Below are positions 53,705 through 60,912 of a DNA stretch of 60,912 nt, one piece after another. The translations under genes and the position numbers were made by a program. Below the pieces are notes generated by a model. That model saw nothing but the letters and a program-made list of their open reading frames with translations. It did no database searches and was not told where the DNA came from. How positions within the stretch are numbered: the first letter of the stretch is position 1; each line of letters begins with the position of its first letter. The stretch comes from JAICWP01 sp035278025 (GTDB lineage Bacteria; Acidobacteriota; Terriglobia; Terriglobales; Acidobacteriaceae), in the NCBI GenBank assembly GCA_035278025.1, contig DATEJK010000019.1, positions 1-60,912 on the forward strand, in the 5' to 3' direction.

Positions 53705-54451
53705 CTAGCCCACCGCCCGGCGGGCGGGCCGCGACATGTAGAACTCGGCCAATTCCAGGTCGGCGGGCGTGGTGATCTTGAGATTACGCGCCGAACCCAT
53801 TACCACCGCCACGGCGTGGCCGGAGCGCTCGACCAGGGAAGCCTCATCAGTGCCCACGAATCCGTCGGCGCCTGCCTCGTCGAAGGCTTCTTTCAGCACA
53901 CTGAAGCGGAATCCCTGGGGAGTTTGCGCCAGCACCACCCGCTCCCTCGGCACCGTGGCGGTGATGATCGCGTTCTCAGCGCTGCGCTCCACCTGCTTGA
54001 CGGTGTCTACGGCGGGAACTGCGGCAATGGCCGCGCCGTGCTTTTCGGCCCCCTGGATCACGTTTTCGATGATTTCCTCATCTACCAGCGGGCGCACCGC
54101 GTCATGCACCAGAATGATGTCGTCGGGGGCGGCATGGACCCGGGACAGGGCGTTGGCCACGGACTGCTGCCGGTGCTCTCCTCCTTCCACCAGGTGCACC
54201 TTCTTTCCCAGGCGCTCCCCTTCCAGGCGGGGACGGAAATTGTCCCCTTCCGCCTTGCGCAAGGCGACATAGATCTCGGCTATTCGCGGGCTGGCGGCAA
54301 ACTTGCGCAGCGTGTGCACCAGGATGGGCACGCCGTTCAACTCGGCAAATTGTTTGGATGGGCCTTTCCCCACCGCCGAGCGCGGCGCCGTTTCCGCCGC
54401 CGCCATGCGCGTCCCCAGTCCCGCCGCCGGAATAATGGCGATTACCTTCAT
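53705..54451 (-). CDS. ispD: 2-C-methyl-D-erythritol 4-phosphate cytidylyltransferase
   Basis: 248 residues from ATG 54451 (a TTG at 54460 adds three residues). The nucleotidyltransferase signature is VIAIIPAAGLGTRM near the N-terminus, followed by KGPSKQFAELNGVPILVHTL with the conserved Lys, VHAAPDDIILVHDAVRPLVD with the metal Asp, VDTVKQVE and LAQTPQGFR. It transfers CMP to MEP in the isoprenoid pathway. Between GTRM and KQF there is a short insertion (AAAETAPRSAVGKGP). It pairs functionally with ispF downstream. Confidence 0.95.
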   Translation of the reverse strand: MKVIAIIPAAGLGTRMAAAETAPRSAVGKGPSKQFAELNGVPILVHTLRKFAASPRIAEIYVALRKAEGDNFRPRLEGERLGKKVHLVEGGEHRQQSVANALSRVHAAPDDIILVHDAVRPLVDEEIIENVIQGAEKHGAAIAAVPAVDTVKQVERSAENAIITATVPRERVVLAQTPQGFRFSVLKEAFDEAGADGFVGTDEASLVERSGHAVAVVMGSARNLKITTPADLELAEFYMSRPARRAVG

Positions 54452-54526
54452 GAGGGCCAACAGTATACGGGCGGCGGGGACTTCACATCAAATCAGCGGG
54501 GGGCCAGCCCACGCGGCGGCAAGACC

Positions 54527-55000
54527 CTATCCGCTCACCTTCGCCTGCCGTACCGCATGAATAAAATCGGTGTACACCGGCTCCAGCCCGCTGGCGCGCA
54601 TTTCGGCCGCGATCTGGCCGCGGTGATAGGCGGAGTGCAGCACCACGTGCATCAGGATATCGCCCACCTCACTGCTGAAATGCTCGCCCTTGGAGTTGGT
54701 GTAGGCTGCCGGCTCCTGCAGACTCAGCGGAGTGAGTTGGCTCAAATAGACCTCCCACGCCTTGGCCACATCTTCCACCTCCCTGGCAATCTGCTCCGCC
54801 GTAAGCTGGGGCCACACGGCCATTTTCTTGCTTCCGGACAGGATGCGGCTGCGCCAGGTCCATTCTGTTCCCACTATGTGCGCCATCAGCCGCAGCAAGC
54901 GGGGCGATGGCTGCTCCGCCGCTTGCAAGGCGCCCGCTACCTGGTGGTTTGCCCAATGGTCATAAGTGTATAGTTTGCGCAAATATGCCAGCAGTTCCAT
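54527..55000 (-). CDS. DinB-family protein
   Basis: 157 residues, four-helix bundle type. Metal-binding histidines are placed as in the family: YDHWAN (near residue 15), AHIVGTEWTWRSRI (near 42), and LMHVVLHSAYHRGQIAAEMR near 120-130. GGAGGGGG stands before ATG 55000. DinB/YfiT proteins often act as thiol-dependent transferases or hydrolases; the particular reaction cannot be predicted. The 235-base gap to the next gene on the plus strand holds no recognisable feature. Confidence 0.88.
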   Translation of the reverse strand: MELLAYLRKLYTYDHWANHQVAGALQAAEQPSPRLLRLMAHIVGTEWTWRSRILSGSKKMAVWPQLTAEQIAREVEDVAKAWEVYLSQLTPLSLQEPAAYTNSKGEHFSSEVGDILMHVVLHSAYHRGQIAAEMRASGLEPVYTDFIHAVRQAKVSG

Positions 55001-55235
55001 GCCCCCTCCTCTTCCGCATGAGCTATTTCGAAGCGTAATAAATGTTCAGTAATCAGAACACGCCAGGCCTCACATGGCCTTGCTGGAAATTTTGACGCCT
55101 GAAAGCCTTCAACCACATTTCCCAACTTCTTCCAAGCTCTTAGATTCTCAGCCGTCACCGTTGATTCTGAAACTATAGGCACGCTTCTGTGCCAACCCGT
55201 AGCACGGGCTTGGCGTCTGATGGGGAGAGGTCAAT

Positions 55236-55559
55236 ATGGCAAACAAGCGCAGTTCTAGCCGGCGGAGCTCGCGGTCGCACCGCTCCACCGCGAGATCCAG
55301 CCGCTCCTCTTCACGCAGGAATTCGCGGCGGGCATCGTCGCGCAGTTCGCGTTCCCATCGCTCCACGTCCCGCTCCCGTTCCCGCGGGCGAAAATACGGA
55401 CGTAAGGCGCAGAACGAAGTCCGCACCGAGATGCACCACATGCGCTCCGGCAAGCATCCGGTGAAGAGCCGCAAGCAGGCAATCGCTATCGGATTGAGTA
55501 AAGCGCGGCGGAAAGGCGCCAAGGTTCCAGCCCGTTCCAAGCGGTCGAGATCGCGTTAG
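55236..55559 (+). CDS. Arg/Ser-rich basic protein with DUF6496-like C-terminus
   Basis: 107 residues. The first 50 are almost only Arg and Ser (SSSRRSSRSHRSTARSSRSS and similar), an extremely basic tail. The C-terminal half reads KYGRKAQNEVRTEMHHMRSG, KHPVKSRKQAIAIGLSKARR, KGAKVPARS, which matches DUF6496 proteins as I recall them. These are small, basic and may bind nucleic acids; function is not established. GGGGAGAGG precedes the ATG by 5 bases. It stands alone between two minus-strand genes. Confidence 0.75.
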   Translation: MANKRSSSRRSSRSHRSTARSSRSSSRRNSRRASSRSSRSHRSTSRSRSRGRKYGRKAQNEVRTEMHHMRSGKHPVKSRKQAIAIGLSKARRKGAKVPARSKRSRSR

Positions 55560-55675
55560 CGAGAAGAAGCGGCTTTCCGGTCTGGTAGCCCTTGCGGCAC
55601 ATGCCGTGGCTGGAGGTAAGACGCCACGGAACCGATTATGCTATTGCGCGGGCAATCAGCGGCCTTTGGCGGCGC

Positions 55676-56359
55676 TTATCCGCGTTCGAAGGCGTGCTTC
55701 TTCTCCAGTTCGTGGTGCGCCTGGCGCATTTCCGCTTCTATGCGCTGCGATTGAGCCAGCAGCGCCTCAGTGGGCTCCGCGTATTCGTCTCCGTTCTGCA
55801 AACGGATCAAGCCCTCCGCCCCCAGATGTCGCGCCGCCTCCAGCATCCGCTCCGGCGTGGCCCCCAGGTAGAGCACGTCCACCGGGGCCGCGAGCCGGCT
55901 CGGGCCCGTGGTCGCGGCCAGCTGGTGCTCCCAATAGACCTTCCGGCGTATAAAGTCCTTCAATTCGGCGTCGCTGGCGTGCTGGAAAGCCCATTGTTTA
56001 CGCCGCAGGTCATAAAAGCGGCTGGAGAAGGGAACCGGCAACAGCTTGGGCGACTTCAAAAACTCCAATTGCCGGTTGTCCACCTCCTTGCGCAGCGCAT
56101 TGATAACCGGCGCCTCGATATCAGGCGGATCGAACGAGGGCAGCGCCTCGCGCACCGTTTGCGTCAGGTTGACGGCCACCGGCACGTGTAGGCCATCGCC
56201 GTTCTCCAGGCGAATATCGCCGTGCAGCACAAAATAATCCGCCCCCCCGCCGGAGCGGTGGAACGGCCAGTGCAGCGCGATGGTAAGCGGCAGTCCTGCA
56301 ATCGTGATGTAGAGCTTCCCTTGGCCGGCGGCTTCCGGGCTGGAGTTGGGAGTTGTCAT
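55676..56359 (-). CDS. Protein of unknown function
   Basis: 227 residues. I do not recognise a family. The N-terminal half (LYITIAGLPLTIALHWPFHR, ADYFVLHGDIRLENGDGLHV, PVAVNLTQTVREALPSFDPP) looks beta-rich; the C-terminal half is helical and charged, ending in EMRQAHHELEKKHAFERG. No membrane span or signal peptide is evident. It stands between the DUF6496-like gene and a 525-base gap. It reads as a soluble cytoplasmic protein with even codon use, so it is probably real. Confidence 0.7.
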   Translation of the reverse strand: MTTPNSSPEAAGQGKLYITIAGLPLTIALHWPFHRSGGGADYFVLHGDIRLENGDGLHVPVAVNLTQTVREALPSFDPPDIEAPVINALRKEVDNRQLEFLKSPKLLPVPFSSRFYDLRRKQWAFQHASDAELKDFIRRKVYWEHQLAATTGPSRLAAPVDVLYLGATPERMLEAARHLGAEGLIRLQNGDEYAEPTEALLAQSQRIEAEMRQAHHELEKKHAFERG

Positions 56360-56884
56360 TCCTGGTTCGTGGTATCTCCGTCGCCTATTCTAATGAACTC
56401 CGGCTATATCGTGAAGCAGACCTCGAAATGACAGGTTTGGTCCACTGGCAGGGTTCAGCGAACTGTTTTGGAGCTGCCAACGCCCCAAGACCCTTTCTCC
56501 GAGGCCGGCTCTGCTCCACTTTTTATGCCCCGGTTTTCTCGCCTCCCCTGCGCAGGCGTCTCACCCTTCAGCCCTCCAATGCGCCAAATTGGGGTGAGAA
56601 GTCTGGCCGCCACTCCACTTGTTACTGGTCTGGTTCGCGCAGGAGTTCATCTTGCGCCAAACCGGGTGTTGCGGGTACCCGCTTCTTCAACTTTGCTGGT
56701 GGTTTCCCACTTTTGCGGGCCCAAGTGCGTGGTTGGCACCCGGCTGGCATCAAGCGGCTCCTGGGCAGTGCAAGTTTGTTCCACCGGTTTACAGTTCTGA
56801 TTCCTACCGGCGGCGATTGCGGAGCAGGAGAACAGCGCAATCGCCCCAGGGGGCTAAACTCGTGATTTAATTTGCCAGACAGCA
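56360..56884. other. 525-base gap before rsmG
   Basis: No gene supported. A plus-strand frame (56353-56865) exists, but its product has a random composition rich in Arg, Ser and Phe. I see no DnaA-box cluster, AT-rich unwinding element, tRNA or strong hairpin. Because it borders an rsmG-parAB block it is one place where an origin remnant might be expected, but the bases do not show one. Confidence 0.4.
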
Positions 56885-57628
56885 ATGGACCTGGCCCGCA
56901 TCGCCGAATTGCTGCGGCCGTTCCTTAGCGCCCGTGCGCTGCCTGCACCGGCGACGCTAAGCCCTGAGCAGCTCCGAAGTATATCTACATATGTAGATTT
57001 ACTTTTGCGCTGGAACACCCGCGTCAATCTGACTGCGGTGCGCGAGCCGGATAGCATCGTAAGCCGCCATTTTGGCGAATCGCTTTTTCTGGCGGCGTAT
57101 CTCTTTCCTTTCGGCTCGCGCCCGGCTCACTCCCCCCAAACGACGCCGCCACACGCCCTGGACCTGGGCGCGGGCGCGGGCTTTCCGGGACTGCCGCTCA
57201 AGATCTATCTGCCCGAACTGCGCCTCACCCTGGTCGAGTCCAATCGCAAGAAATCCGTCTTTCTGGCGGAGACCATCCGCGCGCTCGGCTGGGGCGGGGC
57301 AACTGTCTTTACCGGCCGCCTGGACTCATCTCTCATCGCCAAGGAACGGGACGGAGCGCCCCAGGGAATTGATCCTTCCGATCTGGTTACCATGCGTGCC
57401 GTGGAACGTTTCGAAGCGGCGCTGCCCACTGCCGCATCCTTGGTCCGCGCCAGCGCCGCCAAGCTGGGAGCAGGGAAGCTGGCACTGCTTATAGGAGAAC
57501 GTCAGGTGCAGTCCGCAACCCGGCTTGTGGCGGATTTCGCCTGGGAAACCCCTGTACCGGTACCTGAATCTCGCCAGCGGGTCCTCCTCATCGGCCGGTA
57601 TCCCCGCAGGCAAGAATCCAGGCAGTAA
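56885..57628 (+). CDS. rsmG: 16S rRNA (guanine527-N7)-methyltransferase
   Basis: 247 residues. Family blocks: LLLRWNTRVNLTAVREPDSI, SRHFGESLFLAAYL, ALDLGAGAGFPGLPLKIYLP (the SAM-binding motif), LTLVESNRKKSVFLAETIRA, then VTMRAVERFEAALP. It methylates G527 of 16S rRNA. mnmG, its usual neighbour, is not upstream. A 16-base palindrome (56983-56998) falls inside its coding sequence. The combination rsmG, parA, parB is typical of the origin-proximal part of many bacterial chromosomes. Confidence 0.94.
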   Translation: MDLARIAELLRPFLSARALPAPATLSPEQLRSISTYVDLLLRWNTRVNLTAVREPDSIVSRHFGESLFLAAYLFPFGSRPAHSPQTTPPHALDLGAGAGFPGLPLKIYLPELRLTLVESNRKKSVFLAETIRALGWGGATVFTGRLDSSLIAKERDGAPQGIDPSDLVTMRAVERFEAALPTAASLVRASAAKLGAGKLALLIGERQVQSATRLVADFAWETPVPVPESRQRVLLIGRYPRRQESRQ

Positions 57629-57933
57629 CAAGTGGCCAAAGGGCACGCCCCTGAACCTCTTTATTCCGGTCAAAGGGGATATCAATAGCAGTGAAGTGGA
57701 ACATGCGGCACGAGCCTGAATGAGTGAATCGCCTGCCTGGTTCAATTTCTACCCCATGGAGAGTGAACCAGGAGTGTAAAAAGTGGACCAGCACTCCGCC
57801 TTCTTCGAGCACAGGATTGCCCGAGTGAAATCCCAACCAGCGAATTGACGGGCACATGTGGGAGAATCTGCCTGGAGAATCAACTTGGTAAACATCCGGG
57901 GCGAGGCCGAAGTTTCGACGGCACCGGTAAAAG

Positions 57934-57949
57934 CGTTCCACGTGGAACA
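57934..57949. promoter_or_regulatory. parS site 1
   Basis: CGTTCCACGTGGAACA matches the parS consensus TGTTYCACGTGRAACA at 15 of 16 bases. ParB is expected to bind it and load as a CTP-dependent clamp. Confidence 0.88.
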
Positions 57950-58162
57950 TTTCAACTCCTCGAAGGCACGAATGCGAAGCGCGCTGCTACCTGCCGGTGC
58001 GCCTGCCTTGTGCTCCTCGGCGGGAGCCGGGGGATTCCCCTTTCGATGAGGGCTGCCAACTCTTGACCGATGCCACCCGGCCCGGAGCCACCGCCTCGCT
58101 TATTCCGGTTTGTAACCCACCAAAGCTAACCGCCCCAGCGGTGCCTTGAGCGCCGACCCGAA

Positions 58163-58178
58163 AGTTCCACGTGGAACA
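58163..58178. promoter_or_regulatory. parS site 2
   Basis: AGTTCCACGTGGAACA, one mismatch from the perfect site at its first base. It is 229 bases from site 1 and 56 from site 3. Confidence 0.88.
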
Positions 58179-58218
58179 TAGAGGGGAACGGCGCGCTCAA
58201 CGCAATTCAGAGGCACGA

Positions 58219-58234
58219 TGTTCCACGTGGAACA
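58219..58234. promoter_or_regulatory. parS site 3, perfect
   Basis: TGTTCCACGTGGAACA, a perfect palindromic parS. It lies 134 bases before the parA start. Confidence 0.95.
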
Positions 58235-58367
58235 CCCGTTCGCAATGCGGAACCACATTTCACACCTGCTTTTGCACAAAATTATTACCATTTCGCCAAT
58301 TCGTTATTGCAATCGAAATTTGTACCGCGCTAATCTCACTTCAGCTCCGGCTTCTCCAAAACATCTT

Positions 58368-59585
58368 ATGGGACGCGTAATCGCGGTTGCCAACCAGAAG
58401 GGTGGCGTGGGCAAGACGACCACGTCCATCAACCTTGCTTCTTCCCTGGCCGCAGCGGAAGTGAACACGCTCCTGGTGGATTGCGATCCGCAGTCCAACA
58501 CTTCCAGCGGCCTGGGCTTCGTCCGGGATCCTGAGCGGCTCAGCACCTACCACCTGCTCATGGGCGCCTGCAACGCCGAAGAGGCGCTGCAGAAACCCGA
58601 ACTGGAGCAGTTATGGGTGATCCCAGCGCACAAGAACCTGATCGGCGCCAATCTCGAACTGGTGGACGCCGAGCGTCGAGAATTCCGCATGCGCGACGCC
58701 CTGGCGCCACTGCGCGAGCGCTTTCAGTTCATCGTGCTCGACTGCCCGCCCGCTCTCGACCTGCTTACCCTCAACGCTCTGGTGGCCGCCGATTCCGTGC
58801 TCATCCCCATGCAGGCGGAATACTTCGCCCTTGAGGGCATCAGCGAGCTTTTGGATACGGTTGGCCGCATCCGGCAGAGCTTCAATCCACTGCTCGATAT
58901 CGAGGGCGTGGTTCTTACCATGTTCGACGAGCGCACCAACCTGGCCCAGCAGGTGGCTTCGGAACTGCGCAAATACTTCGGCGAAAAGCTGTTCCGCACC
59001 TCGATTCCGCGCAATATCCGCCTGGCGGAAGCTCCCAGCCACGGCAAGCCGGCTCTGGTCTACGATGTCCGCTCTCGCGGAGCTGAGAGCTACATTCGCC
59101 TGGCGAAGGAGATCCTGCACACGGAAGCGGCGCGGCGGCAGCAAGCAGAAGCGGCAGTGCCGGCGGCAGCCGCCCAGCAGCCGGAAGCGGCAACGGAAAC
59201 TGTGCCCGCCACAACAGCGCCGGCAGTCTCTCCCGCGGCCACTCTACAAACCCGGACCGCGGCGGATGGCCCGGCAGCTGATCCGCAGCCGGGAGCCGTT
59301 CTCTCAGCGCAAACCGTTTCAGAATCGGAACCAGCCGCGGCCATCGCTAACCAGGCGCCTGCAGCCGCTGATACGCGAGCTTGTGGCATCGAGCCCGGAG
59401 CACCAGTCGCCGGGAGCGAGGCTGCGACCGACGCTCGCCCTGAAGCCGCAGCCGGGGCCGCCGGCGAGCCAACACCATCCCTGCAGGAGGCTTATCCCAG
59501 CCTGCCTCCTCCGGCCCTTGCCGAAGCGGTGATCCAGGCCGCCCAGACGCCGGAAGCACAACCCGCCGTCGAGCACGGCGACTAG
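58368..59585 (+). CDS. parA: Chromosome-partitioning ATPase ParA (Soj) with long C-terminal extension
   Basis: 405 residues from ATG 58368, which directly precedes GRVIAVANQKGGVGKTTTSI; the frame is open upstream but would run over parS site 3. The deviant Walker A (KGGVGKTTT, residues 10-18), Walker A' (LLVDCDPQSNTSSGLG) and Walker B (IVLDCPPALDLLTLNALVAA) are intact. The core ends near residue 255 (AKEILHTEAARRQQ). The remaining 145 or so residues are almost all Ala, Pro, Glu, Thr, Gln and Val and have no domain; ParA/Soj proteins usually end near 260. ParB follows 48 bases later. It moves ParB-parS complexes along the nucleoid. Confidence 0.95.
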   Translation: MGRVIAVANQKGGVGKTTTSINLASSLAAAEVNTLLVDCDPQSNTSSGLGFVRDPERLSTYHLLMGACNAEEALQKPELEQLWVIPAHKNLIGANLELVDAERREFRMRDALAPLRERFQFIVLDCPPALDLLTLNALVAADSVLIPMQAEYFALEGISELLDTVGRIRQSFNPLLDIEGVVLTMFDERTNLAQQVASELRKYFGEKLFRTSIPRNIRLAEAPSHGKPALVYDVRSRGAESYIRLAKEILHTEAARRQQAEAAVPAAAAQQPEAATETVPATTAPAVSPAATLQTRTAADGPAADPQPGAVLSAQTVSESEPAAAIANQAPAAADTRACGIEPGAPVAGSEAATDARPEAAAGAAGEPTPSLQEAYPSLPPPALAEAVIQAAQTPEAQPAVEHGD

Positions 59586-59633
59586 CCCGAACCAGTCTGA
59601 CTATTAACTACTGAGTTAACAGGAGATTATCAT

Positions 59634-60611
59634 ATGAGCACTACGAGCACTACGCCCGCTCCTGCGGCCGACAAACGCAAGGCCCTGGGCCGGGGATTGG
59701 AATCGCTGCTGCCCGGAGGGCCGCGCCCGGCGGTGGCTCCGCCCGGAGCATCGGCGCCGCTTCCGCCAACACCCGCTGCCGTCCCGGCCGTGGTGGCGCC
59801 GCCTGCGCCCAAGCCTGCGGCTCCCCACGACCAGATGCGCGAGCTTCCCCTGGGCCTGATCGACCGCAATCCTTACCAGACGCGCCTGCATCTGGACGAA
59901 CCCGCGATGGAAGAACTCGTGGCCTCCATCCGCAGTACCGGTGTGGTGCAACCTATCGTAGTACGACCTATTGGCGGCGGCCGTTTCCAGCTCATCGCCG
60001 GCCAGCGCCGCTGGGAAGCTTCCCGCCGCGCCGGCAAAACCGCCATCCCGGCGGTGGTGCGCGAAGTCTCCGACCAGCAGGCGATGGAACTCACCATCAT
60101 CGAAAACCTGCAGCGCCAGGACCTGAATCCCATGGAGCAGGCGCGCGCTTTTGACCGCCTGGGCAGGGAATTCGGCCTTACCCAGGAGCAGATGGCGCAG
60201 CGCACCGGCATTGACCGCGCCACCGTCTCTAACTACATCCGCCTGCTCAAGCTGCCGGCGCCGGTGCAGACCCTGGTGGAACAGGGCAAGCTCAGCTTCG
60301 GGCACGCCAAGGTGCTGCTCTCGCTCGACTCCCTCGAAATGATCAACAAGCTTGCCGAGCGAGTGGTCGAGCAGGGCCTCTCCGTGCGCGCCCTGGAACA
60401 ACTGGTCTTCGGGCTGGAACATCCCGCTGAAAAGAAGGAAGAGCAGGAACGTTTCGTGGATCCCAACGTCCGCGAGGCGCAAATGGAAATGGAGCGCAGC
60501 CTGGGAGTACGGGTACAGATCAAGGACCGCAACGGCAAAGGCCGCATCGTGATCGAATACAAGTCGCTGGAAGACTTCGACCGTGTGCTGGAGATGCTAT
60601 CCGCGAAGTAG
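59634..60611 (+). CDS. parB: Chromosome-partitioning protein ParB
   Basis: 325 residues. The start KRKALGRGLESLLPG is the family's N-terminal ParA-contacting stretch, followed by a Pro/Ala-rich linker, then LPLGLIDRNPYQTRLHLDEP, the CTP-binding motifs (VQPIVVRP, LIAGQRRWEASRRAG, IIENLQRQDLNPMEQARAF) and the HTH LTQEQMAQRTGIDRATVSNY. The C-terminus (residues 280-325) is the dimerisation domain. AGGAGA stands 8 bases before ATG 59634. The GERRxRA arginine patch appears as GQRRWEASRRA, one residue from the common form. A terminator follows. Confidence 0.96.
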   Translation: MSTTSTTPAPAADKRKALGRGLESLLPGGPRPAVAPPGASAPLPPTPAAVPAVVAPPAPKPAAPHDQMRELPLGLIDRNPYQTRLHLDEPAMEELVASIRSTGVVQPIVVRPIGGGRFQLIAGQRRWEASRRAGKTAIPAVVREVSDQQAMELTIIENLQRQDLNPMEQARAFDRLGREFGLTQEQMAQRTGIDRATVSNYIRLLKLPAPVQTLVEQGKLSFGHAKVLLSLDSLEMINKLAERVVEQGLSVRALEQLVFGLEHPAEKKEEQERFVDPNVREAQMEMERSLGVRVQIKDRNGKGRIVIEYKSLEDFDRVLEMLSAK

Positions 60612-60654
60612 CAGCGAACCCAGGAAGACAGACTGGCTAAGCGGCTAACTTAAA

Positions 60655-60695
60655 AAGCGGACCGGAATGGCCAGACTTAAATTTCCGGTCCGCTT
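60655..60695. terminator. Bidirectional terminator after parB
   Basis: AAGCGGACCGGAA (60655-60667) pairs perfectly with TTCCGGTCCGCTT (60683-60695). T-rich bases follow on the plus strand and a run of A precedes it, so it can stop both parB transcripts and those of the convergent gene at the window end. Confidence 0.85.
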
Positions 60696-60723
60696 GTTTG
60701 CAGGGTCCAGAACAAAATCCCTT

Positions 60724-60912
60724 TCATTGCGGCTGCGTGGCCGGCGGCGGTGGCGGTGTGCCTTTGGCTCCCGGGTGATGCATGTGGTGCATGCCTCCTC
60801 CCATCGTGCCGCTGTGTTCCGCCATCATCTTCTGCATGCCCTGCATGTGGTCCACCATCATCTGCCACATCTGGGCATCCAAGTCCGCCTGCTGCCGCGC
60901 TGCCGGGTCCGT
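60724..60912 (-). CDS. C-terminus of a Met/His-rich protein (truncated by window)
   Basis: The minus-strand frame is open from the last base to a stop at 60724 (62 residues). Read inward: QADLDAQMWQMMVDHMQGMQ, KMMAEHSGTMGGGMHHMHHP, GAKGTPPPPPATQPQ. The first part is helical and rich in Met; the HHMHHPG stretch could bind copper, nickel or zinc. The Pro-rich end is likely disordered. Such endings occur on periplasmic metal-handling proteins, but the main domain lies outside the window. Confidence 0.55.
   Translation of the reverse strand, partial: TDPAARQQADLDAQMWQMMVDHMQGMQKMMAEHSGTMGGGMHHMHHPGAKGTPPPPPATQPQ

Larger units (their letters stand above)
57629..58367. other. parS-bearing intergenic region between rsmG and parA
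   Basis: 739 bases without a supported gene. The right half carries three parS sites (57934, 58163, 58219), listed separately. The left part (57629-57850) contains short open stretches in both directions but no believable gene; it may be a decayed or dispersed sequence. Promoters for parAB are expected between 58235 and 58367, where the sequence is AT-richer (58260-58320), but no clear -35/-10 pair stands out. Confidence 0.5.

Noticed and set aside
53690..54973. 427-residue open frame on the plus strand
   Set aside because: It overlaps ispD and the DinB gene on the opposite strand and has no recognisable motif.
54937..55182. 81-residue minus-strand frame upstream of the DinB gene
   Set aside because: It overlaps the DinB start in another frame and has no ribosome site or family features.
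56353..56865. 170-residue plus-strand frame before rsmG
   Set aside because: Random composition, no ribosome site and no family resemblance.
57700..57850. Possible decayed coding sequence or insertion remnant
   Set aside because: Short open stretches on both strands, but no terminal inverted repeats, no transposase motif and no clear frame.

Overview
The window reads as a GC-rich Gram-negative chromosome segment, most likely from an acidobacterium (Acidobacteriota, Terriglobia-like). This is inferred from protein content, not from a marker gene: an Oar-like TonB-dependent receptor with an N-terminal carboxypeptidase-regulatory domain, a CRTAC1 (FG-GAP plus ASPIC/UnbV) protein, Tat-exported glycoside hydrolases, a large propeller/Ig-like surface protein with a hydrophobic hairpin and Cys-Gly-rich C-terminus, and an outer-membrane BamA/Skp pair. 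A parABS locus beside rsmG suggests that the right end is close to the replication origin. I found no rRNA, tRNA, CRISPR array or intact insertion sequence.

Layout. 1-17909 (+): one exopolysaccharide locus of the Wzx/Wzy type. It holds the C-terminus of a CpsD-like tyrosine kinase, a phosphoglycosyl transferase with a degenerate GGDEF-like N-terminus, a dehydrogenase/acetyltransferase/aminotransferase trio for a 3-acetamido sugar nucleotide, seven glycosyltransferases, an FkbM methyltransferase, a secreted beta-helix protein, a flippase and a polymerase. 17910-24435: an NHL-repeat protein and tryptophanase (tnaA) diverge around a perfect CRP-type operator, followed by a carboxypeptidase-regulatory-like anchored protein, a glycoamylase-like hydrolase, a cysteine-rich membrane protein and a small membrane protein. 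24773-36470: a 1400-residue propeller/Ig protein, the TonB receptor, and an overlapping CRTAC1, response regulator and histidine kinase set on the minus strand. 36557-42191: an Asp/Arg/His-repeat secreted protein, frr, then a radical SAM enzyme, a small CPCC protein, a lipoprotein and a molybdopterin oxidoreductase. 42487-46215: bamA and skp. 46356-52391: a GH2 exo-glucosaminidase-like enzyme, a Crp-like protein without a DNA-binding domain, and a Tat-exported GH-A-type hydrolase with a discoidin domain. 52512-56359: HU, ispF, ispD, a DinB-family protein, a basic DUF6496-like protein and an unknown. 56885-60611: rsmG, three parS sites, parA and parB. The window ends in a truncated Met/His-rich gene.

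Points that stand out. Three GTGA-N6-TCAC operators lie in intergenic DNA. One sits at exactly -41.5 from the start predicted by a perfect TATAAT on the minus strand, in the gap between an NHL protein and tnaA; no complete Crp-family regulator is encoded here. ParA carries an Ala/Pro/Glu-rich tail of about 145 residues. A phosphorelay pair is translationally coupled to a Tat-exported CRTAC1 protein. A radical SAM enzyme, a tiny cysteine protein and a lipoprotein form a compact set of unknown function.
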